Assembly (NCBI RefSeq): GCF_900177725.1
Contig: NZ_FXAT01000011.1
Coordinates: 143,843 to 207,842, forward strand
Direction: 5' to 3'
DNA from: Paraburkholderia susongensis
Lineage (GTDB): Bacteria > Pseudomonadota > Gammaproteobacteria > Burkholderiales > Burkholderiaceae
Length of the DNA: 64,000 nucleotides
Under the pieces are notes generated by a model. The model searched no databases and had not been told where the DNA came from. It was given only the letters and a program-made list of their open reading frames with translations. The position numbers were made by a program, and so were the translations under genes. Numbering within the stretch: the stretch's first letter is position 1; each line of letters starts with the position of its first letter. Below are positions 8,747-16,249 of the stretch, one piece after another.

Positions 8747-8830
8747 CATCTTGCATGGGATCGGAGTAGGTGCCAAAGCGCCAACCACGAATCAACCGCT
8801 AAAGCACTCACTCCGATCGACAAAGGAGAC
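8747..8830 (+). promoter_or_regulatory. recurrent leader hairpin, copy A (expanded loop)
   Basis: Starts CATCTTGCATG, then arm GATCGGAGT (8759-8767) pairs with ACTCCGATC (8810-8818), followed by GACAAAGGAGAC, the Shine-Dalgarno of the aldo/keto reductase. Compared with copy B the apical part is about 27 bases longer and itself can fold (GGTGC/GCGCC). The T-A pair at the third position of the stem replaces the C-G pair of copies B and C. Confidence 0.8.
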
Positions 8831-8837
8831 AAGCAGC

Positions 8838-9875
8838 ATGGAATACATTCGCCTCGGCCAGTCCGGCCTGAAGGTTTCGCGTCTGTGCCTCGGCACGATG
8901 AACATGGGCACACCGCAATGGAAGCCGTGGATCTTCGACGAAGCGCAAAGCGAGCCGATCGTGCGTCACGCGCTCGACGCGGGCGTCAACTTCATCGACC
9001 TCGCCGATTTTTATTCGACCGGTGTCGGCGAGGAAGTGGTGGGCCGCATTCTGAAGCGCGTCGCGCGCCGCGAGGAAATCGTCGTGACGACCAAGGTCGG
9101 CTATGACATGGGCGCGTATCAGAACGCGGGCGGCCATTCGCGCAAGCACGTGATGGACGGCATCGACGGCTCGCTCAAGCGCCTCGGCATGGACTACGTC
9201 GACATCTACATGCTGCATTTCTTCGACGTGAACACGCCGGTCGAAGAAACAATGGGCGCGTTGAACGACATCGTGTGCGCGGGCAAGGCGCGCTATATCG
9301 GCGTGTCGACGATGTACACGTGGCAGCTCGCGAAGATCATGCAGGCCTGCGAGCGCAACGGCTGGCACAAGCCGGTCAACATGCAGTTGCAGTTGAATCT
9401 CGCGTATCGCGAGGAAGAGCGCGAAATGATTCCGTACTGCCGGGATCAAGGCATCGGCGTGTCGGTGTTCAGTCCGCTCGCGCGCGGGCTACTGACCTGC
9501 GAGCCGAACTCGACGCGCAATCAGACCGATTTCTTCACCGCGCAGATGTACGGCGATCGCGCCTCGCGCGAAATCGCGGCGTCCGTCGCGCGCGTGGCGG
9601 CACGGCGCGGCGTGGCGGCCGCGCAGATCGCGCAGGCGTGGGTGCTCAATCACGGCGGCGTCGCGAGCATGCTGGTCGGCGCCGATACGCCCGCGCAATT
9701 CGACAGCGCGCTCGCCGCGCTCGGCACGACGCTCACCGACGACGAACTGTTCGAGCTCGAGCGCAACTACACGCCGTGCGATCTCATCAACGACTACACC
9801 GCGAGCCGGCGCATCGCTCGCGAGCCGCGGCTCGCGCAAGGCGTGTTCGCCGACAATCTGGAGAAGGCCGCATGA
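8838..9875 (+). CDS. aldo/keto reductase
   Basis: 345 residues from MEYIRLGQSGLKVSRL, behind AAAGGAGA. A TIM-barrel NADPH oxidoreductase of the cytoplasm. Catalytic tetrad: Asp in NFIDLADFYSTG with Tyr59, Lys in VVTTKVGY and His in YMLHFFD. The C-terminal cofactor region is VASMLVGADTPAQFDSAL. It overlaps the downstream dehydrogenase by 4 bases (ATGA), so the pair is translationally coupled and the two enzymes probably act in succession on an aldehyde/alcohol. The leader carries the recurrent hairpin. Confidence 0.88.
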   Translation: MEYIRLGQSGLKVSRLCLGTMNMGTPQWKPWIFDEAQSEPIVRHALDAGVNFIDLADFYSTGVGEEVVGRILKRVARREEIVVTTKVGYDMGAYQNAGGHSRKHVMDGIDGSLKRLGMDYVDIYMLHFFDVNTPVEETMGALNDIVCAGKARYIGVSTMYTWQLAKIMQACERNGWHKPVNMQLQLNLAYREEEREMIPYCRDQGIGVSVFSPLARGLLTCEPNSTRNQTDFFTAQMYGDRASREIAASVARVAARRGVAAAQIAQAWVLNHGGVASMLVGADTPAQFDSALAALGTTLTDDELFELERNYTPCDLINDYTASRRIAREPRLAQGVFADNLEKAA

Positions 9876-11317
9876 ACGAATTTCTTCGCACAGGGCATTA
9901 CATCAACGGCGAGTGGTACGACGGCGCCGGCAAGAGCACCTATGCGGTGCTGAATCCCGCGACGGGCGAAGTGATAGCCGAGGTCGCGAAAGGCGGCGCG
10001 GCGCAAACCGCGCAGGCGATCGCCGCCGCATCCCGCGCGTTTCCCGCATGGCGGGCGTTGACCGCGAAAGAGCGCGGCGCGCGCGTGAAGCGCTGGGGCG
10101 AGCTGATGCTCGAGAATCGCGACGCGCTCGCCGAACTGCTGACGCTCGAGCAAGGCAAGCCGCTTGCCGAAGCGCGCGGCGAAGTCGGCTATGCGGCGAG
10201 CTTCTTCGAGTGGTTCGCGGAGGAGGCGAAGCGCGCCTATGGCGACGTGATCCCGAGTCCCAATCCGAACGCGAAGATCGTCGTGACGCGCGAACCGGTC
10301 GGCGTGGTCGCGGCCATCACGCCATGGAATTTTCCGCTCGCGATGATTACGCGCAAGGCCGGCCCCGCGCTCGCGGCCGGCTGCACGATGGTGCTCAAGC
10401 CGTCCGAGGAAACACCGTTGTCCGCGTTCGCGCTTGCGGTGCTCGCTGAGCGCGCGGGCATTCCGGCGGGCGTGTTCAACATCGTGTCCGGCGATGCGGT
10501 CGCGATCGGCGGCGCGCTCACCGAATCGGACGTGGTGCGCAAGCTCTCGTTCACGGGCTCGACGCGCGTCGGCAAACTGCTCGCCCGGCAATCGGCGGAT
10601 ACGCTGAAGAAGCTCTCGCTCGAACTCGGCGGCAACGCGCCGTTCATCGTGTTCGACGACGCCGATGTCGACGCGGCCGTGCAGGGCGCGATGGCATCGA
10701 AGTTCCGCAACACCGGGCAGACCTGTGTGTGCGTGAACCGCTTCTACGTGCAGGACGGCATCTACGAGGCGTTCACTGCAGCGCTCACGCAGGCGGTGCG
10801 CGGGATGCGCGTCGGCAACGCGCTGCGGGGCGAGGTCGAGCAGGGACCGCTCATCAATCAGGCGGCGTTGAAGAAGGTCGAGGCGCACGTCGCCGATGCG
10901 TTGCAGAAGGGCGCGCGCGTGTTGACCGGGGGCAAGCCGCATGCGCTCGGCGGCACGTTCTACGAGCCGACCGTGCTCGCGGACGCGTCGAGTTCGATGC
11001 TGATCGCCAGCGAAGAAACCTTCGGTCCGGTCGCCGCGTGCTTCCGCTTCAAGACCGAGCAGGAAGCGATCGCCGCAGCCAACGACACGCCGTTCGGTCT
11101 CTCCGCGTATTTCTACACGCGCGATCTCGCGCGGGCCTGGCGCGTCGGCGAGGCGCTCGAAAGCGGCATGGTCGCCATCAACGAAGGGATTCTGTCGACC
11201 GAAGTCGCGCCGTTCGGCGGCGTCAAGCAATCGGGGCTCGGCCGCGAAGGCTCGAAGTACGGGCTCGACGAATACATGGAGCTCAAATACATGATGATGG
11301 GCGGCCTCGGGCGCTGA
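9872..11317 (+). CDS. NAD(P)-dependent succinate-semialdehyde-type dehydrogenase
   Basis: 481 residues. Aldehyde dehydrogenase fold with PWNFPLAMITRKAGPALAAG, cofactor loop FTGSTRVGK, catalytic Glu in LELGGNAPF (about 251) and nucleophile Cys285 in NTGQTCVCVNRFYV. The C-terminal signature GGVKQSGLGREGSKYGL is typical of GabD-like SSADH. The paired Cys (CVC) around the nucleophile is as in GabD. It oxidises an omega-semialdehyde to the acid. Coupled to the reductase before it; the MFS carrier follows 172 bases on with its own leader. Confidence 0.88.
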   Translation: MNEFLRTGHYINGEWYDGAGKSTYAVLNPATGEVIAEVAKGGAAQTAQAIAAASRAFPAWRALTAKERGARVKRWGELMLENRDALAELLTLEQGKPLAEARGEVGYAASFFEWFAEEAKRAYGDVIPSPNPNAKIVVTREPVGVVAAITPWNFPLAMITRKAGPALAAGCTMVLKPSEETPLSAFALAVLAERAGIPAGVFNIVSGDAVAIGGALTESDVVRKLSFTGSTRVGKLLARQSADTLKKLSLELGGNAPFIVFDDADVDAAVQGAMASKFRNTGQTCVCVNRFYVQDGIYEAFTAALTQAVRGMRVGNALRGEVEQGPLINQAALKKVEAHVADALQKGARVLTGGKPHALGGTFYEPTVLADASSSMLIASEETFGPVAACFRFKTEQEAIAAANDTPFGLSAYFYTRDLARAWRVGEALESGMVAINEGILSTEVAPFGGVKQSGLGREGSKYGLDEYMELKYMMMGGLGR

Positions 11318-11428
11318 CGGAAGCGCAAGCAAGCGCGGAACCCGAAGCAAACGTGAAAGCGAACGGGGACGCAGCACAGGGCGCAGCCGCCAGCACGGGC
11401 TGCGTCAGGGATCGATACCAACAGCAAG

Positions 11429-11486
11429 CATCTTGCATGTGACCGGAGTAAGTGCTGAAGCACTCGCTCCGGTCGACAAAGGAGAC
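11429..11486 (+). promoter_or_regulatory. recurrent leader hairpin, copy B (type example)
   Basis: CATCTTGCATG, two bases on arm GACCGGAG (11441-11448), inner arm AGTGCT/AGCACT around GA, then CTCCGGTC (11467-11474) and GACAAAGGAGAC. Two bases separate inner and outer stems on each side. The hairpin ends six bases before GGAG, so folding sits at the edge of the ribosome-binding region of the MFS gene. Confidence 0.85.
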
Positions 11487-11489
11487 AGC

Positions 11490-12869
11490 GTGAGCAATCA
11501 GGACATTCAGGTGGCCGCTCTGGGCCTGCCCCACCATTTGCCGGCGACGGCCGCCGCGCGCGGCGCCATTTCTCTCGACGACGTTCCGCTGAACGCGTTC
11601 CACGTGAAGATCGCCGGCCTCACGTTCGGCGCGCACTTCACCGAAGGTTTCGCGCTCGGCACGATCGGCTATGCGCTCGCGTCGATGAATCGCCAGATGC
11701 CGCTCGACGCCTTCTGGATGGGCATGGTCGGCAGTTCCGCGCTGATGGGCATTTTCATCGGCAGCCTCGTGTTCGGCTGGCTGTCGGACCGCCTCGGACG
11801 CCAGAAGATTTTTCTGCTGAGCTTTCTGATTATCACGGCGGCTGCGTTTGCGCAGTTCTATGTGCGCTCGCCGCTGGAGCTATGTCTGCTGCGGGTATTG
11901 ATCGGCTTCGGCATGGGCGGAGATTTTGCCGTCGGTCACGCGATTCTCGCCGAGTTCTCGCCACGCAAGCATCGCGGCACGCTGCTCGGTTCGTTCAGCG
12001 TGGTGTGGACCGTCGGCTACGTGATCGCGAACGTGCTCGGTATGCATTACGCCGATGCGTCGCCCGATGCGTGGCGCTGGCTGCTCGCGTCGGCGGGCGT
12101 GCCCGCGCTGTGTGTCCTCGTGCTGCGCATGGGCACACCGGAGTCGCCGCGCTGGCTGCACGGCAAAGGCCGGATTGCGGAGGCTCGCGCGATCGTGACG
12201 AAGTACTTCGGCCCGAACGTCACGCTCGACGTCGCCGACGACGACCACGCGCCCGCGCCCGGCGGCTTCATGCGCCTGTTCAAACCGGACCTGATTCGCC
12301 GGACCATTTTCAACTGCGCGTTCTTCGTGTGTCTGGTCATTCCGTACTTCGCGATCTACACGTTCCTGCCGACGATCCTGAAGGCCATTCACCTGAACCA
12401 CGACTCGGGCGCGGACTTCCTGCTGAACGGCTTTCTCGTGCTCGGCGCGCTGATCGGCATCTGGCTCACGATCAAGCTGCCGCGCCGCGTGTTCCTGATC
12501 GGCTCGTTCGCGGTGACGTGCGTGTCGCTGCTCGCGCTGAGTCTGTTGCCGGGGTCGGCGAGCGCCGGCATGATCGTCGCGTTTGCGGTGTTCACGCTGA
12601 CGATGTCCGCGTTCTCGAATCTCGTCGGCGTGTTTCCGCCGGAGTGCTTTCCCACCGAGGTGCGCGCGTGCGGCGTCGGCCTCGCGATTGCATGCAGCCG
12701 GCTCGGCTCGGCGGTGGGCACGTTCCTGCTGCCGCTCGGCATCGTCCACCTCGGTTTCCAGGTCACGATGATGGTGCTGGCGGCCGTGCTGCTGATCGGG
12801 ATGATCGTGTCGATTGCGTGGGCGCCGGAAACGCGGCATCTGACGTTGAACCAGGCAAGCGGGGCGTAA
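11490..12869 (+). CDS. MFS transporter, metabolite:H+ symporter type
   Basis: 459 residues with a GTG start at 11490, chosen because AAAGGAGA lies just upstream; an in-frame ATG at 11433 would sit before the leader hairpin. Twelve membrane segments; the loop 2-3 signature is FGWLSDRLGRQKIF, the loop 6 block ESPRWLHGKGRIAEA, and the late block is GVFPPECFPTEVRACGVGLA. Relatives carry sugars, aromatic acids or dicarboxylates. Its place after the reductase/dehydrogenase pair and the shared leader element suggest it imports their substrate. Confidence 0.87.
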   Translation: MSNQDIQVAALGLPHHLPATAAARGAISLDDVPLNAFHVKIAGLTFGAHFTEGFALGTIGYALASMNRQMPLDAFWMGMVGSSALMGIFIGSLVFGWLSDRLGRQKIFLLSFLIITAAAFAQFYVRSPLELCLLRVLIGFGMGGDFAVGHAILAEFSPRKHRGTLLGSFSVVWTVGYVIANVLGMHYADASPDAWRWLLASAGVPALCVLVLRMGTPESPRWLHGKGRIAEARAIVTKYFGPNVTLDVADDDHAPAPGGFMRLFKPDLIRRTIFNCAFFVCLVIPYFAIYTFLPTILKAIHLNHDSGADFLLNGFLVLGALIGIWLTIKLPRRVFLIGSFAVTCVSLLALSLLPGSASAGMIVAFAVFTLTMSAFSNLVGVFPPECFPTEVRACGVGLAIACSRLGSAVGTFLLPLGIVHLGFQVTMMVLAAVLLIGMIVSIAWAPETRHLTLNQASGA

Positions 12870-13268
12870 CAGGCCGGACTTTCCTCTCTTCTTAGGCCCG
12901 GATCGCCGGGAATGCGCGCCCGAACCATGTTGTGGTTCGGGCGCGGTTCGTTTTCGGCGTGGCTTGGCCGCGTGCAGCCCGCTTTCCCCCGGCTGCCGCG
13001 CGAGGCGTGTATCATTCGCACCTTGCGCCGTTCTGCGCTGGCGATTCCCGTATTGTCGAACGTTGGGCCGAGGCCCGGTTTGCGGCCTTTGCCGCAGCCA
13101 GGTTGGCGGCCACGTTCGTAGCCTGTTTCACGACGCGGCGAGATCTCCAGTCGTTTCCGGGCTTTCGCCCGACTCGCGCAGCTCGCCGCCGCCGCGCCAT
13201 GCGCGGCATACCGGCCGCCCGAGGGCGCCGGGAACCGCCTGAACCCCTTTCCGTGACCGCCAGACCCG
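12870..13268. other. gap before prfC with terminator
   Basis: Apart from the hairpin at 12915 nothing coding is supported. Several open frames cross 12912-13250, but none has a binding site or protein character. The prfC promoter must lie in the second half; I see no clear -35/-10 pair. Confidence 0.4.
12915..12955 (+). terminator. hairpin terminator after the MFS gene
   Basis: A perfect 12-bp stem, CGCGCCCGAACC (12915-12926) with GGTTCGGGCGCG (12934-12945), closes a 7-base loop and is followed by GTTCGTTTT. The T-tract is imperfect, so termination strength is uncertain. Confidence 0.6.
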
Positions 13269-14870
13269 ATGTCAGTCTCCGAACTCAAACGCCGCCGCAC
13301 GTTCGCGGTCATTTCCCACCCGGACGCGGGTAAAACCACGCTCACCGAAAAGCTGCTGCTGTTTTCGGGCGCGATCCAGATCGCCGGCACCGTGAAGGGC
13401 CGCAAGAGCAACCGCTACGCGACGTCCGACTGGATGGAAATCGAAAAGCAGCGCGGCATTTCGGTCGCCAGCTCGGTGATGCAGTTCGAGTACGGCGAGT
13501 GCGTCATCAACCTGCTCGACACGCCGGGTCACGAGGACTTCTCCGAGGACACCTATCGCGTGCTGACCGCGGTCGATGCCGCCGTGATGGTGATCGACGG
13601 CGCGAACGGTGTCGAAGCGCAGACGCTGAAGCTGCTCGAAGTCTGCCGCAGCCGCAAGACGCCGATCGTCACGTTCATCAACAAGCTCGACCGCGAGGTG
13701 CGTGAGCCGCTCGAACTGCTCGATGAAATCGAGCAGCACCTCGGCGTGTCCGCCGTGCCGTTTACCTGGCCGATCGGCATGGGCAAGGATTTTCAGGGCG
13801 TCTACGACGTTCAGCGCGATCAGGTGCGCGTGTTCCGCGCGGGCCAGGATACGGCCGGCGGCGCGGTGGAAACGCTGCAGGCGCTGGGCGGCGAGGAAGG
13901 CGAGCACCGTTTCGGCCACGCCTGGGTGCGCGCGAAGGAAGAGATCGATCTGATCAGCGGCGCGACGCCCGAGTTCGACCGCGAGCAGTTCCTTGCCGGC
14001 CAGCAGTCGCCGGTGTTGTTCGGCTCGGCGATCAACAACTTCGGCGTGAAGGAAATTCTCGACGCGCTCGTCGACCTCGCTCCGCCGCCGTCGATGCGCA
14101 TGACGGTGCAGCGTCCGGTGCTGCCGGAAGAGCCGAAGTTCACCGGCGTCGTGTTCAAGGTGCAGGCGAACATGGACCTCGCGCACCGCGACCGCGTCGC
14201 GTTCATTCGCGTGTGCTCGGGACGTTTCGAGCGCGGCATGGCCGTGAAGGTCACGCGCTCGAACAAGTCGTTTCGCGCGAACAACGTCGTGACGTTCCTG
14301 TCGCAGCGCCGCGAGACCGTGAGCGAGGCGTATCCGGGCGACATCATCGGGATTCCGAATCATGGCACGCTCAGTCTCGGCGATACGCTGACCGAAGGCG
14401 AGCAGCTGCAATTCGTCGGCTTGCCGTTCTTCGCGCCGGAAATTTTCCAGACGGTCGAAGTGGTCGATCCGATGCGCGCGAAGCAGCTCGGCGAAGCGCT
14501 CAAGCAGCTCGGCGAGGAAGGCGCGATTCAGGTGTTCCGTCCGGAGGCGGGCGGACTGATGATTCTCGGCGCGGTCGGGCAACTGCAGTTCGAAGTGGTG
14601 TCGCACCGTCTGTCGACCGAATACAAGGTCGACGTGCGCATGGCGCCCGCGCGTTACCGCCTGTCGCGCTGGGTGACCTGCGACGACTCGGCCGAATTGC
14701 GCCGCTTCACGGATTCATACTCGGCGCGGATCGCGCTCGATGCATCCGACGCGCCGACCTATCTGGCCTCGCACGTGTCGGAGATCGAAGTTGCGCAGAA
14801 GGCGTGGCCGAAGATCGTGTTCAATGAATTGCGCGAGCATTCGGGAGCGCCGTTCAGGAAGGCGATGTAA
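13269..14870 (+). CDS. prfC: peptide chain release factor 3
   Basis: 533 residues, full length for RF3, a translational GTPase that recycles RF1/RF2 from the ribosome. G1 SHPDAGKTTLTEK, switch I KQRGISVASSVMQF, G3 DTPGHEDF and G4 NKLDRE are all intact, followed by the RF3-specific GKDFQGVYD loop and C-terminal domains. It starts at ATG 13269 and ends before a strong terminator. A housekeeping gene, transcribed alone. Confidence 0.96.
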   Translation: MSVSELKRRRTFAVISHPDAGKTTLTEKLLLFSGAIQIAGTVKGRKSNRYATSDWMEIEKQRGISVASSVMQFEYGECVINLLDTPGHEDFSEDTYRVLTAVDAAVMVIDGANGVEAQTLKLLEVCRSRKTPIVTFINKLDREVREPLELLDEIEQHLGVSAVPFTWPIGMGKDFQGVYDVQRDQVRVFRAGQDTAGGAVETLQALGGEEGEHRFGHAWVRAKEEIDLISGATPEFDREQFLAGQQSPVLFGSAINNFGVKEILDALVDLAPPPSMRMTVQRPVLPEEPKFTGVVFKVQANMDLAHRDRVAFIRVCSGRFERGMAVKVTRSNKSFRANNVVTFLSQRRETVSEAYPGDIIGIPNHGTLSLGDTLTEGEQLQFVGLPFFAPEIFQTVEVVDPMRAKQLGEALKQLGEEGAIQVFRPEAGGLMILGAVGQLQFEVVSHRLSTEYKVDVRMAPARYRLSRWVTCDDSAELRRFTDSYSARIALDASDAPTYLASHVSEIEVAQKAWPKIVFNELREHSGAPFRKAM

Positions 14871-14924
14871 GAGTGGGTGATGGCGGGCAACCGCCAACCG
14901 CCCGCAGCTTCGGCTTCACAACAG

Positions 14925-14953
14925 AAAGCCGCGTCATTCGACGCGGCTTTTTT
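14925..14953. terminator. terminator between prfC and the LysR gene
   Basis: GCCGCGTC-ATTC-GACGCGGC followed by TTTTTT on the plus strand and preceded by AAA. It serves prfC and, because the genes are convergent, possibly the LysR gene too. Confidence 0.9.
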
Positions 14954-14977
14954 CCTGGCGGCACAGCACCCGCACGG

Positions 14978-15847
14978 TCACCGCATCTTCAACACCTCAT
15001 CGCGCAGCCACCCCCCAAACGCCTGCACATATTCGAGCGCCGCATGCCCTTGCGCGACATCGAGCCAATAGCCGAAAGGACCTGCCACCTCGATATCGGA
15101 AAACTGCGCGAGCGTGCCGCTCGTGAGTTCCTCGACGATCATGTTCCTGTCGACGATCGCTAAACCCGCACCCTTGCTCGCCGCGCGAATCGCCTGTTCG
15201 AGCGTCGAGAATTCGATGCCGTTTTCCGAGTAGCGCGCGGGCAGCCCGGCCTTGGCGAGCCAGTTGGGCCACAGTTCGAGGCGCGCGTCGTTGTGCAGCA
15301 CGTGTAGCGCGGGCATCGAGTCGAGCAGCGCGTCGAGCGGCCGGCCGAGCAGTTGCGGCGCGCCGACGAGGACGTGCCGCTCCATCATCAGCAATTCGGA
15401 ATGCGTGTCCGGCAGCGCGTGGCGCGCGAAGCGGATCTGGCAGTGGCAATCGGCGCTCGGCTCGGTGCGGATCGACAGTTCGACGTCGGGCAATTCCACC
15501 GCGAGCGAGCCGAGCCGCGGCGAGAACCACTGCGTCGCGAAAGTAGGCGGCACGGCGACCACGAGGCGGCGGCGCCCCTTGACTACGGTTATCTGACGAA
15601 AGCCGCGCTCGATCGTGTCGAAAGCTTCCGTGAGACAGGGCAGCAACTCGAGGCCCGCTTGCGTGAGGCGTATGCCCTTGTGATCGCGCTCGAACAGCTT
15701 TGTGCCGAGCGATTCCTCGAGCAGCTTGATCTGCCGGCTCACCGCCCCTTGCGTGACGCACAGCGCTGCGGCTGCCCGATTGAAACTCATATGCCGGGCC
15801 GTTTCTTCGAAGAAGCGCAACGCGATCAGCGATGGCAAGCGCCGCAT
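14978..15847 (-). CDS. LysR-family transcriptional regulator
   Basis: 289 residues. The N-terminal helix-turn-helix is MSFNRAAAALCVTQGAVSRQIKLLEESLGTKLFERDHKGIRLT, of the GcvA type (SLIALRFFEETARH opening). The effector domain begins near residue 95. No divergent target gene is adjacent: the next gene upstream, at 16250, is 400 bases away and points the other way, so it is a candidate target. The Met start has no strong binding site. Confidence 0.88.
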   Translation of the reverse strand: MRRLPSLIALRFFEETARHMSFNRAAAALCVTQGAVSRQIKLLEESLGTKLFERDHKGIRLTQAGLELLPCLTEAFDTIERGFRQITVVKGRRRLVVAVPPTFATQWFSPRLGSLAVELPDVELSIRTEPSADCHCQIRFARHALPDTHSELLMMERHVLVGAPQLLGRPLDALLDSMPALHVLHNDARLELWPNWLAKAGLPARYSENGIEFSTLEQAIRAASKGAGLAIVDRNMIVEELTSGTLAQFSDIEVAGPFGYWLDVAQGHAALEYVQAFGGWLRDEVLKMR

Positions 15848-16249
15848 AAATCACCTTCTGTTTCTTGTAGTCGCCCGGGCCTCACATACGCCTGTCGCGC
15901 GGGGTCCGGGTTGCTGCTTGCCGGCTGCGCGTCGAGTCGTCTCCTGCGCGCAATTTCACCCGCCATCCGCCGGCGATTCATGCGAGGCAAACCGCTTTGC
16001 CTTCCTTCGGATGGCCGAATGATTGTCGCATTGCCACTCGGTTTTGTGCTTGATCAGGTTGCAAAATATCTTGACCGTGCGCTCGCCGGTTGCAGGGGAG
16101 GGGCACGTTAGCCGCACGCTGATCCCGTGCGTTTCGCGCATGTCATGGTCGCGGCGAGACGCCCCGCGCCCGCGCGACTTCGCCTATGCTGACGGAAGCG
16201 CGCGCGCTCGCGCCGCACCGGCCTGTCTCTCTTACTTCGTGGAGCGCCC
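15848..16249. other. gap between divergent LysR and Pat-like genes
   Basis: No gene is supported. A run translating as LLLAGCASSRLL (about 15911-15946) looks like a lipobox, but no start codon with a binding site precedes it, so it is probably chance or a relic. Promoters for both flanking genes should lie here; around 16045-16070 the sequence is more AT-rich. Confidence 0.35.

Noticed and set aside
15911..15946. Lipobox-like run LLLAGCASSRLL
   Set aside because: No start codon with binding site and no usable frame before it.
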